64,000 nt of DNA. Origin: an uncultured Clostridia bacterium (GTDB taxonomy: Bacteria > Bacillota > Clostridia > Christensenellales > Pumilibacteraceae). The position numbers were made by a program, and so were the translations under genes. The DNA lies in assembly GCA_948440265.1 (NCBI GenBank), contig CAOJOK010000005.1, forward strand, positions 1 to 64,000, read 5' to 3'. Shown piece by piece: positions 8,368-16,922 of the stretch; the first letter of the stretch is position 1; each line of letters begins with the position of its first letter. The notes under the pieces were generated by a model. That model did no database searches. It was not told the DNA's origin and was given only the letters and a program-made list of their open reading frames with translations.

Positions 8368-8694
8368 ATGGCAAAGCGCAATAATAACAATAATACCGCA
8401 GTCAAAGGCGAAGCGCCGAAGAAAAAGCGCGGCGCAGGTCGTTGGTTTAAGGAGACCTTTTCCGAGCTGAAAAAGGTTACTTGGCCTACATTTTTGACTG
8501 TCGTCAAACAGACGGGCGTCGTATTGCTTGTCACGGTTATTTTCCTGTTGGTGCTTATGGGTATCGACCAGGGACTGTATTACCTGTTCCTGCTCTTGAA
8601 AAAGGGTCTTACGTCCGAAGCCGTTTCACCGCTTATGTCGGCGGTCAGTTCCGTTTTTAATGCGATACCGATTTTGAGCGGAGGACTGCTATGA
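8368..8694 (+). CDS. secE: Preprotein translocase subunit SecE
   Basis: A 108-residue single-pass inner-membrane subunit that clamps SecY in the translocon. A low-complexity basic N-terminus (KRNNNNNTAVKG) precedes the conserved amphipathic helix GRWFKETFSELKKVTWPTFLTV (about 25-46). One long membrane segment follows (about 50-72), and the C-terminal extension after it is longer than in minimal SecE. ATG with GGGAG upstream. Its stop overlaps the nusG start by four bases (ATGA), so the two are translationally coupled. Confidence 0.95.
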   Translation: MAKRNNNNNTAVKGEAPKKKRGAGRWFKETFSELKKVTWPTFLTVVKQTGVVLLVTVIFLLVLMGIDQGLYYLFLLLKKGLTSEAVSPLMSAVSSVFNAIPILSGGLL

Positions 8695-9236
8695 GTCAGG
8701 AAGTTATAACTACGTCCGAACCTCGTTGGTACGTTCTTCATACTTACAGCGGTTACGAAAATATGGTCAAAGACAATCTCGTTATGGTTTTCAAGAAGAA
8801 TAACCTTACGGAGAGACTGTTCGACATCACCATTCCTATGGAAGACGTCGTGGAAGAAAAAGCCAACGGCAAGACGAAAATAGTGCAGAGAAAGAAGTTT
8901 CCGTCTTACGTTATGATAAAGATGATATACGATAACAGTATGTGGCATATCATAACGAACACGAGAGGCGTAACGGGCTTTGTCGGCCCGCTCGGCAGAC
9001 CGCTTCCGCTTACACCCGAAGAAGTAAAGCGTATGCGTTTGGAAACTGAGGTCAGAGAAGTCGATTTCGTCGTCGGCGACAGAGTCAAAGTTATGGACGG
9101 TGCGCTGGAAGGTTTCGTCGGTGTGGTCGATGCGATTGATATGGCGAATTCGAGCTGTAAGGTCAATGTGTCGATGTTCGGCAGAGATACGAAAGTAGAC
9201 CTTGCGCTGAACCAGGTAGAGAAAATTCTCGAATAA
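8691..9236 (+). CDS. nusG: Transcription termination/antitermination factor NusG
   Basis: A 181-residue RNA polymerase-binding elongation factor. The NGN domain begins RWYVLHTYSGYENMVKDNL (about 10-28), and the C-terminal KOW motif is VGDRVKVMDGALEGFVGVVDAID (about 128-150). The length is standard. It overlaps secE by four bases and is followed by the L11/L1 genes. It couples transcription to translation or Rho in the cytosol. Confidence 0.97.
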   Translation: MSQEVITTSEPRWYVLHTYSGYENMVKDNLVMVFKKNNLTERLFDITIPMEDVVEEKANGKTKIVQRKKFPSYVMIKMIYDNSMWHIITNTRGVTGFVGPLGRPLPLTPEEVKRMRLETEVREVDFVVGDRVKVMDGALEGFVGVVDAIDMANSSCKVNVSMFGRDTKVDLALNQVEKILE

Positions 9237-9313
9237 TAAACAGGCAAAAACAGGAGGCAGTCCATCTGCCGTCAGTACTGCGATTGTAAATAAATTTACA
9301 AGGAGAAAGAAAT

Positions 9314-9739
9314 ATGGCAAAGAAATTGCAAGCAGTTGTAAAGTTGCAGCTGCCCGCCGGAAAAGCCACCCCGGGACCGCCCGTCGGTTCGTCGCTGGGT
9401 CCCCACGGTATAAACATTCCCGGCTTCACGAAAGAGTTTAACGAAAAGACGAGAGGACAGGAAGGACTCATAATCCCGTGCGTAATCTCTATTTACGCCG
9501 ACCACTCGTTTACGTTCGTCTTAAAGACGCCGCCCGCGCCCGTTCTCATCAAGAAAGCGTGCAAGATTGAAAGCGGCTCGGCAAAGCCGAACAAGGAAAA
9601 GGTTGCGACGATAACGAAGGCGCAGATAAAGGAAATAGCGGAGCAGAAAATGCCCGACCTCAACGCGGCGTCTTTGGAGAGCGCAATGAGTATGATTGCA
9701 GGCACGGCGCGCAGTATGGGCGTCACGGTCGTCGATTAA
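9314..9739 (+). CDS. rplK: 50S ribosomal protein L11
   Basis: A 141-residue L11 that with 23S rRNA forms the GTPase-associated centre. The proline-rich hinge [22 protein letters not shown] (near residue 15) and the C-terminal rRNA-binding domain ending [15 protein letters not shown] are standard. ATG with AAGGAGAAAG upstream. Followed 17 bases later by rplA. Confidence 0.98.
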   Translation: MAKKLQAVVKLQLPAGKATPGPPVGSSLGPHGINIPGFTKEFNEKTRGQEGLIIPCVISIYADHSFTFVLKTPPAPVLIKKACKIESGSAKPNKEKVATITKAQIKEIAEQKMPDLNAASLESAMSMIAGTARSMGVTVVD

Positions 9740-9756
9740 GGGAGGCGCAGAGAATT

Positions 9757-10446
9757 ATGAAATACGGAAAGAAATATCGCGCGTCCGCACAGGAAGTCGA
9801 TTTGACCCAGGCATACGAAGTGGCAGACGCCGTTAAAAACGTCATAGCTACCGCAAAAGCAAAGTTCGACGAGACGGTGGAACTTCACGTTCGTCTCGGC
9901 GTTGACCCCAGACAGGCAGACCAGCAGGTCCGCGGCACGGTTGTCCTTCCTCACGGAACGGGTAAAAGCGTCAGAGTGCTTGTCATAGCAAAGGGCGAAA
10001 AGGCAGATATAGCGACGAAAGCAGGCGCCGACATAGTGGGCGCGGAAGAAATCATCGCCAAGATTCTCAACGAAGGTTTCCTTGATTTCGACGTATGTAT
10101 CACGTCTCCCGATATGATGGGTCAGATGGGTAGAGTGGCAAAGATACTCGGTCCCCGCGGTCTTATGCCTTCGCCGAAGTCCGGTACCGTCACTATGGAT
10201 ATAGCAAAAGCCATAAACGATACGAAAGCAGGTAAAGTGGAATACCGCTTGGATAAGACGGCAATCATTCACTGCCCGATTGGCAAAAAGTCTTTCGGTC
10301 CCGAAAAACTTGCCGAGAACCTTAACGCTCTCGTAGAAGCAATCGTAAAGGCAAAACCGGCTGCCGCAAAAGGCACCTATATCAAGAGCATTTACTGTGC
10401 TTCCACAATGGGTCCCGGCATCAAAGTCGTATACAGAGCCAACTGA
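9757..10446 (+). CDS. rplA: 50S ribosomal protein L1
   Basis: A 229-residue L1-stalk protein. The hallmark [15 protein letters not shown] is at about 130-144, and [32 protein letters not shown] at about 45-75. It is normal length. In many bacteria L1 represses its own rplK-rplA mRNA by binding a 23S-like stem; no such stem was looked for in detail here. ATG with GGGAGG upstream. Confidence 0.98.
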   Translation: MKYGKKYRASAQEVDLTQAYEVADAVKNVIATAKAKFDETVELHVRLGVDPRQADQQVRGTVVLPHGTGKSVRVLVIAKGEKADIATKAGADIVGAEEIIAKILNEGFLDFDVCITSPDMMGQMGRVAKILGPRGLMPSPKSGTVTMDIAKAINDTKAGKVEYRLDKTAIIHCPIGKKSFGPEKLAENLNALVEAIVKAKPAAAKGTYIKSIYCASTMGPGIKVVYRAN

Positions 10447-10639
10447 TTTTTTAGCAGGTCATCGACTTTCGAAAGAGAGTCTCGAAAACATAACCTTTCG
10501 TAGAAAACAAGTGTTCGCAAGAACGTAATGGAGTAATTCCGCTTGTCGAGGAAGATTCATAAGCCGCATTTTATATCGGTTTTTCATCGGTCCTCACTTG
10601 TTTTCGGTAAGGACCGATTTTTTAAAGGAGGTAGAACAA
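10447..10639 (+). promoter_or_regulatory. L10 leader (autoregulatory ribosomal leader)
   Basis: The 190-base interval before rplJ contains several hairpins and the segment CCGCTTGTCGAGG, in the position where the L10(L12)4 complex binds its own mRNA in the ribosomal L10 leader family. It ends in a terminator-like hairpin, which suggests control by attenuation. The identification is by context and gross form; no covariance model was run. Confidence 0.65.
10586..10623 (+). terminator. Attenuator-type terminator in the rplJ leader
   Basis: ATCGGTCCT pairs perfectly with AGGACCGAT and is followed directly by TTTTTT. The rplJ ribosome site AAAGGAGGT begins at once after the U-run, so readthrough decides rplJ-rplL expression. 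Confidence 0.8.
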
Positions 10640-11131
10640 GTGTCCGAAAAGATTATCAAGCAAAAGGAAGCGGAAGTGGACGCGCTTGCCGAAAAGTTCG
10701 GTAAAGCAAAAGGCATAGTTTTGGTAGACTATTGCGGAATGAGCGTCGCGGAAGACACCGCACTGCGCAACGCATTGCGCAAGGAGAGCGTCGAGTATAA
10801 GGTTATAAAAAACAGAATTATGCTTCGTGCGTTCGACAAAGCGGGTTATAAGGGCTTCGAAGAAGTTTTGCAGGGTACGAGCGCAGTCGCCATTTCATAC
10901 GACGACCCCGTAACGCCGGCGAAAATTCTGTCGGAAAACGCCAAGAAAATCAATAAGACGAAGCTGAAGGGCGGAGTTGTCGAAGGCAGTATAATGGACG
11001 AAAAGCAAATCGCCGCCGTCGCAAGCATACCGTCGAAAACGACGCTGCTGTCACAGCTTGTCGGATTGCTCACTTCGCCTATGCGCTCGCTCGCAGTCGC
11101 AGTCAGCGAAGTTGCAAAAAAGAACGCTTAA
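10640..11131 (+). CDS. rplJ: 50S ribosomal protein L10
   Basis: A 163-residue L10 that anchors L7/L12 dimers to the ribosome. The GTG at 10640 is chosen because a perfect AAAGGAGGT lies eight bases upstream and gives the usual N-terminus SEKIIKQKEAEVDALAEKF. The track's start at 10598 would lie inside the leader terminator. VKRNTL-equivalent region: YKVIKNRIMLRAFDKAG. The C-terminal helix that binds L12 is SPMRSLAVAVSEVAKKNA. Confidence 0.96.
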   Translation: MSEKIIKQKEAEVDALAEKFGKAKGIVLVDYCGMSVAEDTALRNALRKESVEYKVIKNRIMLRAFDKAGYKGFEEVLQGTSAVAISYDDPVTPAKILSENAKKINKTKLKGGVVEGSIMDEKQIAAVASIPSKTTLLSQLVGLLTSPMRSLAVAVSEVAKKNA

Positions 11132-11213
11132 ATGCGTGTAGAAGAAACAAGGCAAATCAAGAGAGCCGACAGGAAAGTGTCGGAAACAAAAATTAATCGG
11201 AGGATATTTTAAA

Positions 11214-11588
11214 ATGGCAGATTTGAAAAAGCTGTTGGAAGAAGTAAAAGGTATGACTGTTCTCGAACTCAACGAGTTCGTGAAAATGATTGAAGAGGAG
11301 TTCGGCGTATCGGCGGCTGCTATGGCAGTTGCGGCTCCTGCGGCAGGCGGCGCGGCTGCACCCGCAGAAGAAGAGCAGACCGAATTCACCGTTGTGCTGA
11401 AAGAAATCGGCGCAAACAAGATTGCGGTTATCAAAGTTGCGAGAGAAGCTACCGGTCTCGGACTCGGCGAAGCAAAAGCGCTCGTAGACGGCGCACCTTC
11501 CACCGTAAAAGAAGGTTTGAGCAAGGAAGCGGCTACCGAACTTGTAAACAAGTTCAAGGAAGCAGGCGCAACCGCCGAAATGAAGTAA
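11214..11588 (+). CDS. rplL: 50S ribosomal protein L7/L12
   Basis: A 124-residue stalk protein. The N-terminal dimerisation domain ([28 protein letters not shown]) is joined by an alanine/proline-rich hinge (about 43-58) to the factor-binding C-terminal domain [42 protein letters not shown] with CGGAGGA upstream. Last gene of the operon, ended by a strong terminator. Confidence 0.98.
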   Translation: MADLKKLLEEVKGMTVLELNEFVKMIEEEFGVSAAAMAVAAPAAGGAAAPAEEEQTEFTVVLKEIGANKIAVIKVAREATGLGLGEAKALVDGAPSTVKEGLSKEAATELVNKFKEAGATAEMK

Positions 11589-11615
11589 GTTTTACTTTAT
11601 ATTTTGCACATCGTC

Positions 11616-11648
11616 AAAACCCCTTGTCTATGCAAGGGGTTTTTATTT
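11616..11648 (+). terminator. Intrinsic terminator after rplL
   Basis: AAAACCCCTTG pairs with CAAGGGGTTTT across a 6-base loop, followed by a T-rich run. It closes the ribosomal operon and also faces the converging hydrolase gene. Confidence 0.9.
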
Positions 11649-11657
11649 TGCCGATAT

Positions 11658-12488
11658 TTATATTTTATTTACAAATTTCATTATCTCGCTGCCGATTTCA
11701 TCGCTTTTGTAATGATGAATATAGTGTCCGCAGTTAAAACAAATCAAATCCGCTTTCATTGTTTTAGCAAATCTATTTTGCTCCGAAAGCCAATTTTTCA
11801 TAGTTTGCTTTCCGTCGGATGAAAACAGAAGTGTCGGACATTCTATTTCACCGCCGTTTTCCACTATTTCGGCGTTTTTCAGAACCTCTTTTGCTTCACC
11901 TATAAAACAGTCGTTAAAAGCATTTCTCTTGATTAGTAACCGTTGTTGTTTTACTTCTTCTTTGCTTAACGATATTTTATTGACAGGGCACAGGAAGGGT
12001 ATATTTTGAATTTTGAGCTTTCGGTAAAGCCGCATAGATTTAATTTTTTTCTCGATGACGGCATTCGACCAGTTTTTATATGCCGTCGGGGTTGCCATAT
12101 CCAAACCGATAATACCCTTTACCTTTTCAGGGTATAGCTGTTTCCATCTTATAGCTTCTAATCCCGACATTGAATGAGGAACCAGAATGTACGGACCCGG
12201 TTCGTTTAACGAATCCAAAGCTTGCTTTTCCTGTTTGACTACCGTATCGATGTTGAAACCGTAATCGAAAATATCGGAATATCCGTATCCGAATTTTTCG
12301 ATAACTATAATCCTGAAATTATTGACTAATTTATCGTACAGAATTTTAAAATCGTATACGGGTGACGCTGTTCCGCTGCCCGACATAAAAACAAGCGTAG
12401 GATTGTTCTTTTCTCCTGCCCGATAAACGTGCATATTATGATTGTCTATATTGACCATTTCGCCGTTGCATTTCAGAATTGTTTTCAT
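11658..12488 (-). CDS. Alpha/beta-fold hydrolase
   Basis: A 276-residue soluble alpha/beta hydrolase of unknown substrate. The oxyanion region is FMSGSGTASP (about residues 35-44), and the nucleophile elbow is PHSMSG (about 105-110), where the first glycine of GxSxG is replaced by histidine, as in many H-S-M-G type members. A late histidine (CGHYIHH) can serve as the catalytic base. ATG at 12488 is chosen over the track's TTG because AGGAA lies upstream and MKTIL is a natural start. The gene is clearly more AT-rich than its neighbours and stands alone between two terminators on the opposite strand to the ribosomal operon, suggesting acquisition by transfer. Confidence 0.8.
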   Translation of the reverse strand: MKTILKCNGEMVNIDNHNMHVYRAGEKNNPTLVFMSGSGTASPVYDFKILYDKLVNNFRIIVIEKFGYGYSDIFDYGFNIDTVVKQEKQALDSLNEPGPYILVPHSMSGLEAIRWKQLYPEKVKGIIGLDMATPTAYKNWSNAVIEKKIKSMRLYRKLKIQNIPFLCPVNKISLSKEEVKQQRLLIKRNAFNDCFIGEAKEVLKNAEIVENGGEIECPTLLFSSDGKQTMKNWLSEQNRFAKTMKADLICFNCGHYIHHYKSDEIGSEIMKFVNKI

Positions 12489-12550
12489 AAATACGTTCCT
12501 GTACAATATTGTCCGTCTGCGGTTATTATATCACAGACGAACAAAAAAGT

Positions 12551-12583
12551 AAATAAGCCCACTGCCTTGCAATGAGCTTATTT
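12551..12583 (-). terminator. Terminator between gdh and the hydrolase
   Basis: AAATAAGC and GCTTATTT form a stem. The A-run at 12545-12550 gives a U-run for the leftward gdh transcript. Confidence 0.6.
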
Positions 12584-12632
12584 TTGTCTCGTGGTAATGC
12601 TTTAAAATTGTTTGTGCGCAAATCTGTCGATT

Positions 12633-13967
<1,335 letters not shown>

Positions 13968-14032
13968 TTATTCTCCTTTAAAGATACAATAAATTCTTTA
14001 ATCGCTTTATCGTGTTAAAGTAATTACATTAT

Positions 14033-14074
14033 AAAAAAACCGCTCCTTTAAGTCAACGATTTAAGGGGCGGTTT
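14033..14074 (-). terminator. Intrinsic terminator after the DnaD-like gene
   Basis: AAACCGCTCCTTTAA and TTTAAGGGGCGGTTT form a long stem with an 8-base loop. A run of A on the left gives a U-run for leftward transcription from the DnaD-like gene. Confidence 0.85.
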
Positions 14075-14096
14075 GAGAAAAAAATTCGATTTTTTT

Positions 14097-15695
14097 TCAG
14101 ACTTTATTCGGGTCAAGGTCGGTTTCGGTCAGCCCGTGCTTGGCGAGAATTTTTTCGCGCTGTTTCATTATAGTCGTCAGGTCGGCATTTTCTCCGCGGG
14201 CAATGGCTATGTTTGCCAAGCGAAGCGCGCGTTCGTTTTCATAGAAATCGGGGTCGGAATCCATAAGTTTCTTTTTTAGGTCTGCGGCGGCGTCCAATTT
14301 CTTTTCGTCGTCCAGCTTTTTGAACATCGCCTCCAACTCTTCCGCGCTGTAAGTGCGCGTCGGCTGCGATTGAGTAGGGAAGGAAGACGCTTTTTCCGCT
14401 TCTTCCGCCGTCTTTAATCCGGCGTCGAACCAATTTGCGAGTATGGAGTCGGCATACGATACCGCATATTTTTTGCCTGCGGCTTTGTCGGCGGCAAGAG
14501 CAATCATTTCGTCGCTCATATTCCACTGCCGTTTCCACTTATAGAACGTATTTCTTTCGCCGACGTCCATTGCGCAGGTGACGCCGTGCGCCGTGAGCAA
14601 TTCTCCGACGTCTCTGCCGAGAGTGGCAAAAGCGTCTATGTCTGCGGCAGACAGCAGACCTTTGCGGTGGAAAGCGGTAACCGCGCCGTTCATACTTTCC
14701 AATGTACGCATATTGGCGGTCAGACAGTAGGTGGCAATCGTGACTAAAGTGTCGTCGGTGAACCCGAGCGACTGCCACTTGACGAGATAGTTTTCGATAA
14801 CGGAATCCAGCCTGTCGTAATTGAGCCCTATGCGGTGGAGTATCTCGCTCATAAGGTCATACTGTTTTTTGCGTTTTTCTTCGTATTCGTCTATTGCGGT
14901 TATGTCGGACAGGCGAAGTTCGTAATATTTGGACAGCAGTCTGTCCAAACCCTCCATACCGCCGCGTTTGATGTTTTTTGCGACGTGAATAATTGTTTCC
15001 GACTTGAACCCGAAAGTTTTCGTCCACTTTCCGTACAGTCTGCTGTCTTCGGGTTCGGACTTGCGTTTCAGCTTCAATGCCTTCAAAACCGCCGTCAAAT
15101 CGCGATATTGAAAATCGTATTCGCTTATTTTTTCCGATACGCCCTCGTAAGTCAGACAGCCTTCTTCGGCAAAGTTCCGCGCGACGGCGAGAATGTATGC
15201 CGTGTGAATATTGTCGCCCTTGATTTGCTTGCAATAGCCTATTATCATAAGCATTGCTTCCACTTCTATATGCAGGGTGTCCATAAGGTAGTAATATTCG
15301 TTGTATTCGTTGGGCAGAAAATTGCGGTTGGGGAAAAGAGCGTGCAATTGGTCGTTGAAGCCGCGGAATTTCTCCTTGGAATACTTGCGTATTTGTTTGG
15401 ACAGCGGCAGAACGGGGAGATATTCTATGTAGATTTCCTCGCCGTTTTTCGTCGATACCAAACCGTTTTCTTCCCAGTAGGCAAAGGCTTTCGACACGGT
15501 GTCCGTATCCGTTCCCGCCAAAGCCGCCAGCTTTTCGGGAGTTTGCGCGTCCGTAATTCCCTGCGCGGCGCACAGTCCGCAAAGATAGACTTTGACATAG
15601 TTTTCGGGTGCAAACGGTAAATACTGCGTTATGAACACGCCGTCTACATACAGTTTTCCGCTTTCGGCGGTTTCCCGCGATAATCGTGTGAACAT
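14097..15695 (-). CDS. DnaD/DnaB-like replication initiation protein
   Basis: A 532-residue protein. The N-terminal winged-helix part (about 1-95, LYVDGVFITQYLPFAPENYVKVYLCGL...) and repeated DnaB_2-type helical segments (KWQSLGFTDDTLVTIATYCL and KWKRQWNMSDEMIALAADKA) are those of Firmicute DnaD-domain primosome proteins. The tail (EELEAMFKKLDDEKKLDAAADLKKKL) is charged and probably coiled. It would help load the replicative helicase at origins or stalled forks. DnaD-like genes often sit beside a helicase-loader ATPase, but none is here. It is divergent from sbcDC, sharing a symmetric promoter region. ATG at 15695 lacks a strong ribosome site. Confidence 0.8.
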   Translation of the reverse strand: MFTRLSRETAESGKLYVDGVFITQYLPFAPENYVKVYLCGLCAAQGITDAQTPEKLAALAGTDTDTVSKAFAYWEENGLVSTKNGEEIYIEYLPVLPLSKQIRKYSKEKFRGFNDQLHALFPNRNFLPNEYNEYYYLMDTLHIEVEAMLMIIGYCKQIKGDNIHTAYILAVARNFAEEGCLTYEGVSEKISEYDFQYRDLTAVLKALKLKRKSEPEDSRLYGKWTKTFGFKSETIIHVAKNIKRGGMEGLDRLLSKYYELRLSDITAIDEYEEKRKKQYDLMSEILHRIGLNYDRLDSVIENYLVKWQSLGFTDDTLVTIATYCLTANMRTLESMNGAVTAFHRKGLLSAADIDAFATLGRDVGELLTAHGVTCAMDVGERNTFYKWKRQWNMSDEMIALAADKAAGKKYAVSYADSILANWFDAGLKTAEEAEKASSFPTQSQPTRTYSAEELEAMFKKLDDEKKLDAAADLKKKLMDSDPDFYENERALRLANIAIARGENADLTTIMKQREKILAKHGLTETDLDPNKV

Positions 15696-15719
15696 TACTT
15701 TATCCTCGAAGTTGAAGTA

Positions 15720-15754
15720 TTGACATTATAGCATTTAAAGTGGTATAATGTCAA
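15720..15754. promoter_or_regulatory. Overlapping divergent promoters, dnaD-like / sbcDC
   Basis: TTGACATTATA and TATAATGTCAA form an 11-bp perfect inverted repeat with a 13-base spacer. Read rightward it gives TTGACA-N18-TATAAT (15720-15749); read leftward it gives the same boxes on the other strand (15754-15725). Each promoter's -35 abuts the other's -10, so polymerase can occupy only one orientation at a time. Confidence 0.8.
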
Positions 15755-15809
15755 TCACAGCGACACGGTTGCATTTTTAAATCGCGCGCACGTTTAAAGG
15801 AAAGGATAT

Positions 15810-16922
15810 ATGAAAATATTACATACTTCCGATTGGCATCTCGGAAAAAGACTTCCGCCGTTCGACAGAACGGACGAACAGAAAGAAGTTTTGAAAGAAA
15901 TAGAAAAAATCGTTGTCGACAACAAAGTTGACGTGCTTATAGTGGCAGGCGACGTTTTCGACGTATCGATACCGCCTGCGCTTGCCGAGGAGATGTTCTA
16001 TCGCGCCGCTCTCGACCTGTCGCGCCACTGTCTTGTGGCGGCGGTTGCGGGCAATCACGACGACGGAGACAGGCTTAAAGCTCCCGATATGCTGGCAAAG
16101 GCGAGCGGTATACTTTTATGCGGCGGTTTCGACTGCTTTAACCTTGCGTGCGACTGCGTCGAAGCAAAAAGGGGCGGAATCATCTATCGCAAAAACGGCG
16201 AGCGGCTGAATCTGGCTCTGTGCCCTTATTTGACGGAATCGAGAAAGGGCGACCCGCCTGCGCAGGACTTTGCGGCATATGTCTCGCAGATTTTAAACGC
16301 ACGGGCGTCTGACGTGTTTTCCGACGACGGGTGCAATATTTTGGTGGCGCACCTGTTTATGTCGGGTTCGCTGACGGGAGAGGAAAGAGAGCTCGGTTCG
16401 GCGAAAATGTTGCCGCTCTCGGTATTGCCGAAATGCGACTATACGGCACTGGGGCACATACACCGCCCGATGAAACTTGCCGATAACGTCTTTTACAGCG
16501 GAAGCATACTGAACTATGCGTTTGACGGACACGAAAAAAAGGAAGTCATTCTTTTCGATACGGTCACAAAAGAGACCAAGCATATTCCGTTGACTTCGGG
16601 CAAAAAACTTATAACGGCAAAAGTAAACGGCTTCGAGTCCGCGCTCGACGCAATCGAGTCGGCAGGCGACAATTTTGTGAAAATCGTGTATGACTGCGCC
16701 GTACCGCTTTCGGCGTCGCAGACCGTACAGTTGGAGAAAGCGGGAAAACTCGTGCAGTTGGAGATAGTGCCGCAGGGGGTAAAGCGGGAGGCTTCGCGTC
16801 GAGCGCATAAGAGTGCACAGGAACTTTTCGAAGAATATTACCGCAGTTTGAACGGCGGTGAAAACGCTCCCGAAGATTTGGTGGCGGAATTCCTTTCGCT
16901 TTTCGAAAAGGAGGAAGTATGA
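15810..16922 (+). CDS. sbcD: Exonuclease subunit SbcD (Mre11-type nuclease)
   Basis: A 370-residue metallophosphoesterase subunit of the SbcCD complex, which cuts hairpins and protein-blocked DNA ends. Phosphoesterase motifs are all visible: TSDWHLGK (about 6-13), VAGDVFDVSIP (about 47-57), AVAGNHDDGDRL (about 78-89) and ALGHIHRPM (near 215). ATG with AAAGGAAAGGA upstream. Four-base overlap (ATGA) with sbcC indicates translational coupling. Confidence 0.96.
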   Translation: MKILHTSDWHLGKRLPPFDRTDEQKEVLKEIEKIVVDNKVDVLIVAGDVFDVSIPPALAEEMFYRAALDLSRHCLVAAVAGNHDDGDRLKAPDMLAKASGILLCGGFDCFNLACDCVEAKRGGIIYRKNGERLNLALCPYLTESRKGDPPAQDFAAYVSQILNARASDVFSDDGCNILVAHLFMSGSLTGEERELGSAKMLPLSVLPKCDYTALGHIHRPMKLADNVFYSGSILNYAFDGHEKKEVILFDTVTKETKHIPLTSGKKLITAKVNGFESALDAIESAGDNFVKIVYDCAVPLSASQTVQLEKAGKLVQLEIVPQGVKREASRRAHKSAQELFEEYYRSLNGGENAPEDLVAEFLSLFEKEEV

